In this document: one piece after another, positions 8,130 to 15,838 of the stretch
Numbering within the stretch: the stretch's first letter is position 1
Layout of the letters: each line of letters starts with the position of its first letter
Translations under genes and position numbers: made by a program
NCBI GenBank assembly: GCA_934462925.1
Contig: CAKSIT010000015.1
Coordinates: 1 to 64,000, forward strand
From: an uncultured Oscillospiraceae bacterium
GTDB lineage: Bacteria > Bacillota > Clostridia > Oscillospirales > Ruminococcaceae
Reading direction: 5' to 3'
DNA: 64,000 nt
The notes under the pieces: model-generated
Told to the model about the DNA's origin: nothing
What the model saw: only the letters and a program-made list of their open reading frames with translations
Database searches by the model: none

Positions 8130-8798
8130 CTAAGCCTTTTTCTGAACAATTACGTTATCCCGCTTACAGATACTGTCGGCGGGGACGAAGCCCCTTACGC
8201 TGCACAGCGGGTAGACGTTGGAGCGTCTGCCGATTATCGTGCCTGGGTTAAGAACGCTGTTGCAGCCTACCTCGACGAAATCGCCGAGCATTGCCCCGAC
8301 CTTTTTCAGCCCTGTTTCGAGCCGCACGTTTTCGGCGCTTACAACAACGTTAGTTTTGTCGGACTTTACGTTTGACGTTATCGAGCCTGCGCCCATATGC
8401 GACTTATAGCCGAGAATACTGTCGCCGACATAGTTGTAATGCGGGGTCTGAACGCCGTCGAAAAGAATGGCGTTTTTAAGCTCGGAGGAATTGCCGACAA
8501 CGCAGTTTTCTCCTATAAGCACACCGCCCCTGATAAACGCGCAATGTCGCACCTCGGTATGCGCGCCGATAATGCAGGGCGCGCCTATGTAAGCGCTCGG
8601 GGAAACGACCGCCGTTTTATGTATCCACACGCCCTCGGCGGGGGTATCGTACTCTTGGGGCGAAAGGGTCTGCCCGAGCTTTACAATAAACTCGGATATC
8701 CCGCTCAGCGACTCCCACGGGTAAGTAAACTGTGAGAGATACTCCCCCGCCTGCGTATGCTGCAAATCGAACAGCGCCTTTACCGTTATGTTATCCAT
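8130..8798 (-). CDS. Left-handed beta-helix (hexapeptide-repeat) acyltransferase-like protein
   Basis: The ATG at 8798 is chosen because AGG lies 5 bases upstream. The 222-aa protein has imperfect hexapeptide repeats from about residue 65 (VVSPSAYIGAPCIIGAHTEVRHCAFIRGGVLIGENCVVGNSSEL) to the end. These resemble the C-terminal domain of GlmU-like sugar-nucleotide enzymes. The N-terminal 55 residues (DLQHTQAGEYLSQFTYPWE) are typical of stand-alone relatives. There is no nucleotidyltransferase domain. It probably acts as an acyltransferase or binding protein on nucleotide sugars; the substrate is unknown. It follows the DUF4867 gene by 18 bp and is probably co-transcribed. Confidence 0.75.
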   Translation of the reverse strand: MDNITVKALFDLQHTQAGEYLSQFTYPWESLSGISEFIVKLGQTLSPQEYDTPAEGVWIHKTAVVSPSAYIGAPCIIGAHTEVRHCAFIRGGVLIGENCVVGNSSELKNAILFDGVQTPHYNYVGDSILGYKSHMGAGSITSNVKSDKTNVVVSAENVRLETGLKKVGAMLGDFVEVGCNSVLNPGTIIGRRSNVYPLCSVRGFVPADSICKRDNVIVQKKA

Positions 8799-8816
8799 GC
8801 ACACCTCGCAAGCGCT

Positions 8817-9455
8817 TCAGCCGATATCCCCCGCGATATCGACGTTTTCGCCGTCAAGCCCTATGTAAGCGCCGTCGGAAGCTTCTGCGGCGTCCTTATG
8901 CGCGAGAAGCCACTTGTTGCACGCTCTGAGCCGCTTGTCCTCGCCGTTCACGGGCGCGAGGTTCGGCATAGCGCCGTTCGTCCCCTTGGGGAGCGCTATT
9001 ACAACCTTAAAGCCGGCGCCTTTCTTCGCGCTGCACGGCGCGTAGTGAAGCGTGGTCGCGTAGACCTCTACCACCTGCCCCGCTGCCGCCTTGAACGCCA
9101 TTACCTTTGACGTGTCGAGCCTGCCGTCTACAATATCGTCCGCCTTGGCAACAAGCAGTATAAAGTCGTAAAGACCTATGTTAAGCTCGCTGTCGCGGTG
9201 GTACTCAAGGCAGTTGAGCTTTGTGTTGTGACCGTTGCACCAACCGAGCTGTATCGGCATTCCGCCGTAGGCGTTGTTTTGCAGCTTGCCGAATATCGCC
9301 GTACATTCGAGCGCGGCCTCGCTCATAACGTACTCAACGCCGTCGGGCAGGGGCGTACTCTCGTCGAGCGCTTTCAGCAGCTCGGCTGCGTCATACCCGC
9401 CCAGCACCTTGCCGTAGGGCGCAAATTCCTTGTCGGTTACAGAATAGATTTTCAT
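8817..9455 (-). CDS. DUF4867 family protein
   Basis: The ATG at 9455 has AAGGAA upstream. The 212-aa protein shows what I recall as the DUF4867 signature: a MKIYSVTDKEFAPYG start, then GGMPIQLGWCNGHNTKLNCLEYHRDSE split over two strands and VEVYATTLHYAPCS. The several His, Glu and Cys residues in these strands suggest a cupin-like metal-binding barrel. Family members often sit near sugar-metabolism genes. Here the only companion is the hexapeptide-repeat gene downstream. The catalytic role is not known. Confidence 0.7.
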   Translation of the reverse strand: MKIYSVTDKEFAPYGKVLGGYDAAELLKALDESTPLPDGVEYVMSEAALECTAIFGKLQNNAYGGMPIQLGWCNGHNTKLNCLEYHRDSELNIGLYDFILLVAKADDIVDGRLDTSKVMAFKAAAGQVVEVYATTLHYAPCSAKKGAGFKVVIALPKGTNGAMPNLAPVNGEDKRLRACNKWLLAHKDAAEASDGAYIGLDGENVDIAGDIG

Positions 9456-9519
9456 ATCAGCAGTTCCTTTCATAGGGCGGCGGACTTTCGCCTGCGCTGC
9501 GCCCGAATCTTCTGCTTAA

Positions 9520-9548
9520 ATCATACCACACGCCGCGCGTTTTGTCAA
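9520..9548 (-). promoter_or_regulatory. Sigma-A-type promoter for the 9455-8130 pair
   Basis: Minus strand: TTGACA, 17-bp spacer, TATGAT. It is divergent from the promoter at 9610. Confidence 0.75.
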
Positions 9549-9609
9549 TCGGGTTTTATATGTGCGCAGAACGTTTTTCCGCGCATACGTTCTCCGCGCG
9601 CCCGTCCTA

Positions 9610-9638
9610 TTGACAAAACCGTAAGCGTATGCTAGTAT
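9610..9638 (+). promoter_or_regulatory. Sigma-A-type promoter for the gene at 9684
   Basis: TTGACA, 17-bp spacer, TAGTAT. It is followed by an AAAGGAG ribosome-binding site before the ATG at 9684. Confidence 0.78.
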
Positions 9639-9683
9639 ATATGTGGGAAAGCGCGCGATACTAAGCGGGAAAAGGAGCATAAT

Positions 9684-10535
9684 ATGAACGATTTTGCGCA
9701 GGAATACGGGCTGTTTATCGCCATGCACCCATTTGAGCGCGTGAGCGTAGGCGGATACGGCTTTGACGTGATAAGCGCGGGCGGCGGGCGGCAGACCCTC
9801 GTATTTCTGAACTGCATAGACGTTTACCATGCGTGGGCAAAATACGTCGGCGCGCTTTCGGGGCAATACCGCGCGGTAATGCTTAAATACCCCACGGCGC
9901 TTTACAAGGCCGCAGAGATGACCGCGGCGCTCCGCGCGCTGTTTAAGAAGCTTTGCATTGAAGCGCCCGTGCTGTGCGGCGCGGGCGACGGCGGCGTTCT
10001 GGCGCAGCTTTACGCAAGGCGTTACAGGGTGGGCGGGCTTGTGATGATGTCCGCGCTTACGGTGGACTGCTCCTACGCGCAAAGGCTGCGCAGGGACAGG
10101 GCGCTGCCGGCTGTGGCGAGGCTCTGCGTAAAGTCGCTCAGCCCGCAAAAGATAGAGGAGCTGCTCGCAAAAAAGGCGAAAAAGCTCTTTAGCGGCGAGA
10201 GCGCGGAGGAAAGGGCGTACGCGCTGTCGTTTCTGAAATACGCGTCCGCGCAGGCGGGCTTTCGCGCGGCGCTTTTGCGGGCGCTTAACGCCGCAGCCGA
10301 TATGTGCGCGCAGCCCGCGCTTACAAAAAGCGACCTCGCGTATCTGCGCGGGAGGGTTCTCGTGCTAATCCCCGAGAACGATATGCTTGACGGGGCTGAC
10401 GTTCGGAAGATGACGGACGTTTTCACCGAGCCTGCTGTGAGAGCCGTTTGCGGCGGCAACCTTGGAGTGGTAACGCGCGCGGAGCTTTACATTGAGCAGA
10501 TAACGGAGTTTCTCGCGCGGGTCTGCGAAGAATAA
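9684..10535 (+). CDS. Alpha/beta-hydrolase-fold-like protein with Asp at the nucleophile elbow
   Basis: The protein has 283 aa, with strong promoter and ribosome-binding signals. The layout suggests an alpha/beta hydrolase: a TLVFLNCIDVYHAW strand-turn, the elbow LCGAGDGGVLAQL at about residues 96-108, and a late VLVLIPENDMLDGADVR strand that would carry the acidic residue. The elbow reads G-x-G-D-G-G, so the usual nucleophile Ser is Asp, and no obvious catalytic His follows. It could be an Asp-nucleophile hydrolase or a catalytically dead relative. There is no signal peptide. A hairpin immediately follows the stop. Confidence 0.55.
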   Translation: MNDFAQEYGLFIAMHPFERVSVGGYGFDVISAGGGRQTLVFLNCIDVYHAWAKYVGALSGQYRAVMLKYPTALYKAAEMTAALRALFKKLCIEAPVLCGAGDGGVLAQLYARRYRVGGLVMMSALTVDCSYAQRLRRDRALPAVARLCVKSLSPQKIEELLAKKAKKLFSGESAEERAYALSFLKYASAQAGFRAALLRALNAAADMCAQPALTKSDLAYLRGRVLVLIPENDMLDGADVRKMTDVFTEPAVRAVCGGNLGVVTRAELYIEQITEFLARVCEE

Positions 10536-10540
10536 AAAAC

Positions 10541-10569
10541 AGCCGCTCGGTATCCGAATCCGAGCGGCT
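10541..10569 (+). terminator. Stem-loop AGCCGCTCGG/CCGAGCGGCT
   Basis: A ten-bp stem just after the stop at 10535. The T-run expected on the plus strand is absent because family A copy 3 begins at the next base. Confidence 0.65.
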
Positions 10570-10824
10570 CAGTCTGTCGAAAAAGTCAGTTTTGCCCGCG
10601 TATGCGGGCTTTGAAATAACCTTTTTTGCCTCGGGCTAAAGGTGACTGCGTCGACCTGGCCGAGGCAAAAAACACTTCTATCCGCACAAGTGTTTACGCG
10701 ACACCATGCTACGCATGGTTTACGCAGTGCGCGCAGTGGCACAATTTGCACGGAGTGCAAATTGTGCTGACTTGCGAAGCAGCGCTTCGCAATGTCGTAG
10801 GATGTTTCGGCGGAAAACCCCCGT
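10570..10824 (-). repeat. Family A element, copy 3 (left end lost)
   Basis: It runs in reverse orientation from CAGTCTGTCGAAAAA at 10570. It has the same hairpin order as copy 2. The GCCTCGGG/CCGAGGC hairpin is enlarged by about 24 bp of unrelated loop sequence. Homology stops at 10824, in the middle of the outermost CCCCC/GGGGG hairpin, and joins directly to a gene fragment. Confidence 0.85.
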
Positions 10825-10914
10825 AAGGTGAACCGCGAGATGGCGGTGCGGGTCGGGCGTGCGGTACTCCGCGCGCATTAGTATGTGGTCGTACTCAAAT
10901 ACAGCGTTTGTCAT
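10825..10914 (-). pseudogene. 5' fragment of a gene cut off by family A copy 3
   Basis: A start codon at 10914 opens 30 codons (MTNAVFEYDHILMRAEYRTP...) with the look of a genuine N-terminus. The codons run straight into the truncated repeat at 10824. It begins 54 bp downstream of the ATC-hydrolase-family gene and was probably its operon partner. The ending PDPHRHLAVHL suggests a cupin-type sensor domain such as those at the N-terminus of AraC regulators, but 30 residues are too few to be sure. Confidence 0.5.
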
Positions 10915-10967
10915 GGCCGCTCCTTTGCATTATTACAGCGCGCCGCAGATATCCGCAGACGCCGCGT

Positions 10968-11600
10968 TTATCCCTTGCGCTTATACCCGCAGTCGCAGTA
11001 AGGTCCGCCCGAGGCAAGCGTGTACTCGCGCACGAAGTCGCACGTTTCGCCCGCTTCAGCCATCGTATAGTCAAGGCGGCACATTGCGGGGGTGAGGTCG
11101 TAGAGTCCCAGCTCTTTCGTGAGCGTGCATATGCCGCACTGCGTAAAGCGCGCCTCGTACCCGCTGCCGTCGGCGTAGGGGTAAAATTCCATGTTCCACG
11201 AATAAGGGTTGCGGTCCGCCGCTTTGAGCGCCGCGGCGCGCTCCATGCCCGCTATATCGTTCGCGGTGAACTTCTTCTTACCGCTCTTGCGGCAGAACCA
11301 GCGCGTGGCGGGGGTCATCATCGCCTGCGCGTAAAACTCCGTAAGCGCTGCCACGTCGGGGCGCTTTGGCATATGCAACAAAAACGCGCACAGCAAAGCG
11401 CAGTTCACAAGGTTCATCTTAAAGCGGTCCGCCTTTTCAAACTCGGGTACGCGCGCGATTATCCTGCGGTACTCCGGCTTTGCCGCAGCGGTCACCGCAC
11501 GCGCGGTTTCCTTGTCGAACCCCAGCACCTCGGTCATCTTGCTGCAAAACGACTTTTTGTAAAGCGCCCACATTCCCATGGGCATTCCTGCGTATTTCAT
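10968..11600 (-). CDS. L-2-amino-thiazoline-4-carboxylate (ATC) hydrolase family protein
   Basis: The ATG at 11600 has AAGGAG upstream. The 210-aa protein carries what I recognise as the family pattern: an N-terminal helical half, then ARFTQCGICTLTKELG, AMCRLDYTM and the C-terminal REYTLASGGPYCDCGY, rich in conserved Cys. Named members hydrolyse ATC in cysteine formation, but most homologues in gut Firmicutes are of unknown substrate. Its own promoter (11667-11695) and a 16-bp palindrome in the leader suggest repressor control. Confidence 0.75.
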   Translation of the reverse strand: MKYAGMPMGMWALYKKSFCSKMTEVLGFDKETARAVTAAAKPEYRRIIARVPEFEKADRFKMNLVNCALLCAFLLHMPKRPDVAALTEFYAQAMMTPATRWFCRKSGKKKFTANDIAGMERAAALKAADRNPYSWNMEFYPYADGSGYEARFTQCGICTLTKELGLYDLTPAMCRLDYTMAEAGETCDFVREYTLASGGPYCDCGYKRKG

Positions 11601-11623
11601 AGCTTTTCTCCTTTTAAGCATAA

Positions 11624-11639
11624 GTTAGATTTGTCTAAC
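11624..11639. promoter_or_regulatory. Perfect 16-bp palindromic operator candidate
   Basis: GTTAGA-TTTG-TCTAAC lies about 30 bp downstream of the -10 box and just before the ribosome-binding site of the gene at 11600. This is a typical position and size for a TetR- or MarR-type repressor site. No such regulator is adjacent. Confidence 0.6.
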
Positions 11640-11666
11640 TATAGTACAACGCGATTTTACGCGTTT

Positions 11667-11695
11667 ATTATAGCACATTTATTTTAGAAATGCAA
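11667..11695 (-). promoter_or_regulatory. Sigma-A-type promoter for the ATC-hydrolase-family gene
   Basis: Minus strand: TTGCAT, 17-bp spacer, TATAAT. Confidence 0.7.
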
Positions 11696-11717
11696 GAGCA
11701 GGGCGGGTTGGCGCTCC

Positions 11718-11760
11718 ACAAAAAATGCACCCCCGCAGACTGCTTAAACAGCCCGCGGGG
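11718..11760 (-). terminator. Rho-independent terminator of the 5'-nucleotidase gene
   Basis: CCCCGCGGGCTG/CAGTCTGCGGGG stem followed by TGCATTTTTTG on the minus strand, about 20 bp after the stop at 11778. Confidence 0.8.
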
Positions 11761-11777
11761 AACGCTTTACCAAACCA

Positions 11778-13571
11778 TTACGCTTTGCGCCTTGCCATTG
11801 CCGCTATTACGGCAGCAGCCGCCAGAACGCCCACGAACACCGCCGCGCCCTGCGCGCCCGTATCGGGCGAACCCTTTACGGCTTCCGCAGTCTCGCTTTC
11901 GGGTTCTGTGACAACGGCTATCCTGCCGCTGCCGCGCGGGTCGGAATACTCCGCGCCTACCGTGCCGCCGAGTTCCTCGGTAAGGTAGCCTATGAGCGCC
12001 TGATTATCGAGCATAATCTCTCGCGCGACAATATTGCAGCCGCTGAACATACTCATGCCGTCGCCGCAGGTGAGCAGCATATAGTCGTGCGAAGCCACCG
12101 TGTACACGCGCTCGGGGTCGAGCGGCTCGCCGCCGACAATCACGTTTTTAACGCGGTACTCGCCCGAAACGCCCGTGAAATTGCCGCCCTCGTCGGTTGT
12201 GACGGACGAGCTTATGTAGCTGTGTATCTCGTACGTAAGCCCCGATACCTGCATGAACGCGCCGTTTTCCTCGGGGTAATAGCGCGCGCCCATTTCAAGG
12301 CAGTCGAGAAGCTGCCGCCCCGTCACCTCAAGCACGCAAAGCGAGTTGCCGAACGGCTGCACCTCGATTATGTCGCCGTAGGTCATACCGCCCGCAGCGA
12401 TAGAAGCGCGCACTCCGCCGCCGTTGATAAGCCCAACGTCCGCGCCCGTTTTTATGCGGTATGCGTCCGCGCAGAGGTCGCCGAGGTTGGTTTCGGCGTT
12501 TCGCACGGCGCGCTCGCCCGTGTCGGGGTCGTTTACGGTAAGGTCGCAGGGCGCGTCGGCAACTACCGTTTCAACAAGGGCGGAATACTCCTGCTCGATA
12601 TCCGCGAACTTCTGCGTGATTTTTGCGTACGCCGCGTACTCGGGGGTGGATTCGTCCGCGCTCGGCGTGAACTCCGTTTTGTCTATAAGCTGCGTTTCAA
12701 TACCGTCTTCGGTGAACGTTATCTCGCCGATGTTTGCGAGCTTTGTGCCTGTGGATACGAGCAGAACGCTCTCGCCGTCCTTGTCGGTCACCTGCGCGCC
12801 GTCAATCACGCTGTGGGAGTGTCCGTCCACAAACACGTCAATGCCGCTCACGTTTTCTATAAGCGCCGCAGAACTCCACCTGTCGTCGTAAACGTAATCG
12901 CCCATGTGGCCCAGTACCACAATGCGCTCCGCGCCGTCTGCCAGAGCGCCGTCTACCGCCTGCTGAACGGCGCTGTAAAGCGCGCTGCCGTCGCCCCCGC
13001 CGCAGAAGCCGTAAATCATCTCGCCGTCCTCGTCCTGAAAGTTGGACGGGCGGCCGGATATCGGCGTTTCGGGGGTGGTAACGCCTACAAAGCCTATCGT
13101 CATGCCGCCCGCTTCTATCAGCGCGTAGCCCTCGAGCGGCTTTTCGTCCGTGCGCAGGTCGGTGAAGTTCGCAGAAATATACGGGAACTGCGCCTGCGCC
13201 GTGAGCGTGAAAAAGTTGTCCATGCCGTAGTCGAACTCGTGGTTGCCCGGAATTGCAACGTCGTAGCCGAGCGCGTTCATTATCTCCATGGGGTACGCGC
13301 CGTCGGAGAGCGTGCCGATTATTCCGCCTTGCACAAAATCGCCTGCGTCCGCAAGAATAACGGCGTAGCCCTCGCTTTCGAGCCGCGCTTTGTACGCTGC
13401 AAGGTCCGCAGCGCCGAACGTGTCGTCGTCGGCATAAAAGCCGCAATGCACGTCGTTCGTGTGGAGTATCACAACGCCCTTTTCCTCCTGCGCCGAAGCG
13501 CCCGCGCCAAGTCCCGCAAACGCCGTGAGCGCCGCTGCCGCAGAGGCTATTAGCGCAAAAATTCTTTTCAT
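11778..13571 (-). CDS. Wall-anchored 5'-nucleotidase / UshA-like metallophosphoesterase
   Basis: The protein has 597 aa. An N-terminal signal peptide (about 1-27) precedes the metallophosphatase domain with ILHTNDVHCGF, LADAGDFVQGG, IPGNHEFDYG, LGHMGD and DGHSHS. These are the two-metal binding motifs of the family. From about residue 340 comes the C-terminal substrate-binding domain (LGDLCADAYRIKTGADVGLINGGGVR). The end reads SPDTGAQG, a hydrophobic helix and ARRKA, a sortase-type sorting signal of the SPxTG kind. The enzyme should sit on the cell wall and release phosphate or nucleosides from extracellular nucleotides. It lies 66 bp after the alkylsulfatase gene, possibly the last gene of that transcript. 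Confidence 0.9.
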   Translation of the reverse strand: MKRIFALIASAAAALTAFAGLGAGASAQEEKGVVILHTNDVHCGFYADDDTFGAADLAAYKARLESEGYAVILADAGDFVQGGIIGTLSDGAYPMEIMNALGYDVAIPGNHEFDYGMDNFFTLTAQAQFPYISANFTDLRTDEKPLEGYALIEAGGMTIGFVGVTTPETPISGRPSNFQDEDGEMIYGFCGGGDGSALYSAVQQAVDGALADGAERIVVLGHMGDYVYDDRWSSAALIENVSGIDVFVDGHSHSVIDGAQVTDKDGESVLLVSTGTKLANIGEITFTEDGIETQLIDKTEFTPSADESTPEYAAYAKITQKFADIEQEYSALVETVVADAPCDLTVNDPDTGERAVRNAETNLGDLCADAYRIKTGADVGLINGGGVRASIAAGGMTYGDIIEVQPFGNSLCVLEVTGRQLLDCLEMGARYYPEENGAFMQVSGLTYEIHSYISSSVTTDEGGNFTGVSGEYRVKNVIVGGEPLDPERVYTVASHDYMLLTCGDGMSMFSGCNIVAREIMLDNQALIGYLTEELGGTVGAEYSDPRGSGRIAVVTEPESETAEAVKGSPDTGAQGAAVFVGVLAAAAVIAAMARRKA

Positions 13572-13637
13572 AGATACAATCTCCTGTCCGCTAAAATTCT
13601 GTGGGGGAAGAAGCCCTCCCCCACATATTAAGTTATT

Positions 13638-15761
13638 TTACGGCTCAACGATATTGAAGTATAGCGTGAGCTGCGCCATGCTGTCGCAAAGCGCCTTGTA
13701 AAGCTCCTCGTCGCCCTCTACAGACGTGATAAGGCGCGCCTTTGCTTCCTCGTCGTTGTTGGCAATGGCAAGAATGCCCGTGCGCTGCGTGTTTATCGTG
13801 AGGTCTGCGTTGTCAGCCTGCTTGCCGCAGTAGTAAAGCAGCACGCCGTGCTGAACGCGCAGCAGGTAATCCTCCGCGTCGGAAAGCTTCAGGTTTACCG
13901 TAAAGGAGCGGTCCGCAAGCTTCTCCGCGTCAAGCATGATGCCCATGTAGTCGAGCATGGTCTGCGCGTCCATGTTCTGCGCGGTAGAGCCTATGCCCGT
14001 TGTGCCGCCCTGCGGGTAAAGTCCCGTGCCGTTGCGCAGCTCAAACGCCGCGACAAGGTATGCGTTGCGCCATGCGCCCGATTCCGCCTGATAGCCGAGC
14101 TGCTCGAGGGCGTCCGCGCAGAGATAGCGCGCCTGCTGATTCTCGGGGTCGGCGTAAACAAGGGCGTTGGTTATCTGCGCTACCCATTGGTACTCGCCCT
14201 TTTCGTAGTCTGCAAGCGCCATTTCAAGCACCTTGTCGGCGTCGCCCAGGTACTCTACAAGCTTCTTAGCGTACTCGGTCGGCTCAAGCTCGTCAAGGTG
14301 AACGGGGTTTGCGTCGTACCAGCCCATGTACTTCTGGTAAACCGCCTTTACGTTGTGCTTGAGCGTGCCGTAGTACTGGCGGGTATACCACACCTTGTCA
14401 AGCTCTGCGGGAAGCTTTATCATGGAAGCTATCTCGGTAGAGGTGTAGCCCTTGTTGATGTAGAGCAGGGTCTGGTCGTGAATGAACTTGTATACGGCTG
14501 CGGTGTTGGTGAGGTACTCGTTTATAACGTCGTTGCCCCAGTGCGGCCAGTTGTGCGACTGGAACACGACTTCTACCTCGCCGCCGAACTTCGTCTGGGC
14601 CTCGGTGATATAGCGCGCCCAGTCGTTCGCGTCGCGAACCTCCGCGCCGCGCAGCGTGTAGAGGTTGTGCAGCGTACCCGTGCAGTTTTCAGCCATCCAG
14701 AGCGCTTTCATATCGGGGTAGTAGGTGTTCATCTCCGCGGGGCATTCCGTGCCGGGGGTGAGCTGGAACACCGCCTTAACGCCGTCTATCGTAAGCTCGG
14801 TGTTGTCGTTGGTGATTTCGAGCGTGGGGCTTATGTAGCCTACGCCCGTCTGCGGCACGGTAAGGCCTATGCCGACGGAAAGGCTGCCCTGCTCGCCCTT
14901 GCGCAGCACAGAGCCGTACTGGTATATCGAGCGGCGCTTCATGGCAGTACCTACGAACACGTTCTCCTTCATAACGCTTTCTTCAAAGCCCTGCGGCACG
15001 ATTATCGCGGTCTTGCCCGAAGCTATCTGCTCGCCGAGCGGGAGCGACGGGTCTGCCGCGTCTTCTGCGGAAATAAGCCCCTCTATGCCGCCGTAATGGT
15101 CTACGTGCGCGTGGCTTATGATGACAGCGACAATGTTCACCTCGCCCATTTCCTGCTCAAAGAGCTTAAGCGCTTCCTCGGAGCAGTAGTGGCTGCTCAT
15201 TGTGTCCATGATTATCCAGCCATGCTCGCTGCGCACGAAAGTGAGGTTCGATACGTCGTAGCCGCGCACCTGATAGATGTCGTCAGTCACCTTGAAAAGC
15301 CCGTAGCGCGCGTTGTACTGCGTGTTGCGCCAGAGGCTGGGGTTAGCGGTGGCGGGAGCTTCCGTATCGCGCACGAAGTCGTAGCTCTGCTGACTCCATA
15401 TCGTCCTGTCGTTCTCGTCGTTTATCACAAGCGCGTCGGGGGCGGTGATAAAGCCGCGCTCGGCGAACTCGCCCTCGCGCTCGTCGGTAAAGTCAAGCAG
15501 CTGATAAACCTCGGCGTTGATTTGCTCGGTTATCTCAGTCGCGGGCTTTGCCTGCGCGTTAAGCGCGCCCTCGGTCTCGGGTCGGGTTTCCCCGCCCTGC
15601 GCTTCGGACGAAGCGGGTTCGCTCTGCGCCTCGCTCGTTGCGGGAGCGCTCTCGCTGCTTACGCTGCTCTCGCTCGGCGTTGACGAGCCGCTCTTGTCCG
15701 CACACGCCGTCATAAGCAGCAGCTGCGCGAATATTAGTGTGATTGCTGCAATTTTCTTCAT
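13638..15761 (-). CDS. Alkylsulfatase-like metallo-beta-lactamase lipoprotein
   Basis: The ATG at 15761 has GGAGGA upstream. The 707-aa protein starts with a lipoprotein signal (LLLMTACADKS), then a Ser/Glu-rich linker to about residue 75. The core follows the SdsA1/BDS1 alkylsulfatase layout: IMDTMSSHYCSEEA, the metal motif SHAHVDHYGG, WMAENCTGTLHN and QSHNWPHWG, then a helical dimerisation region. A C-terminal SCP2-like domain includes MLDYMGIMLDAEKLADRS. Members cleave sulfate esters of long-chain alcohols. Here the enzyme would face outward on the membrane. It follows the SpoIIE-type gene by 77 bp on the same strand and may be part of, or simply behind, the peptide operon. Confidence 0.88.
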   Translation of the reverse strand: MKKIAAITLIFAQLLLMTACADKSGSSTPSESSVSSESAPATSEAQSEPASSEAQGGETRPETEGALNAQAKPATEITEQINAEVYQLLDFTDEREGEFAERGFITAPDALVINDENDRTIWSQQSYDFVRDTEAPATANPSLWRNTQYNARYGLFKVTDDIYQVRGYDVSNLTFVRSEHGWIIMDTMSSHYCSEEALKLFEQEMGEVNIVAVIISHAHVDHYGGIEGLISAEDAADPSLPLGEQIASGKTAIIVPQGFEESVMKENVFVGTAMKRRSIYQYGSVLRKGEQGSLSVGIGLTVPQTGVGYISPTLEITNDNTELTIDGVKAVFQLTPGTECPAEMNTYYPDMKALWMAENCTGTLHNLYTLRGAEVRDANDWARYITEAQTKFGGEVEVVFQSHNWPHWGNDVINEYLTNTAAVYKFIHDQTLLYINKGYTSTEIASMIKLPAELDKVWYTRQYYGTLKHNVKAVYQKYMGWYDANPVHLDELEPTEYAKKLVEYLGDADKVLEMALADYEKGEYQWVAQITNALVYADPENQQARYLCADALEQLGYQAESGAWRNAYLVAAFELRNGTGLYPQGGTTGIGSTAQNMDAQTMLDYMGIMLDAEKLADRSFTVNLKLSDAEDYLLRVQHGVLLYYCGKQADNADLTINTQRTGILAIANNDEEAKARLITSVEGDEELYKALCDSMAQLTLYFNIVEP

Positions 15762-15838
15762 GTTTTCCTCCAAAATATATTGTCGGGTACTCCGCGCGGA
15801 ACGCTCCGCCAAAGCCCCTGATAAGCGGTAATACCGCG

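Noticed and set aside
8130..8798. GlmU
   Set aside because: Only the beta-helix part is present; there is no nucleotidyltransferase domain.
12087..15683. Very long plus-strand open frames (about 490 and 610 codons) opposite the nucleotidase and alkylsulfatase genes
   Set aside because: Composition is Arg/Val/His/Ala-rich as expected from the complement of GC-rich genes, with no motifs and no ribosome-binding sites. The minus-strand genes carry clear catalytic motifs.
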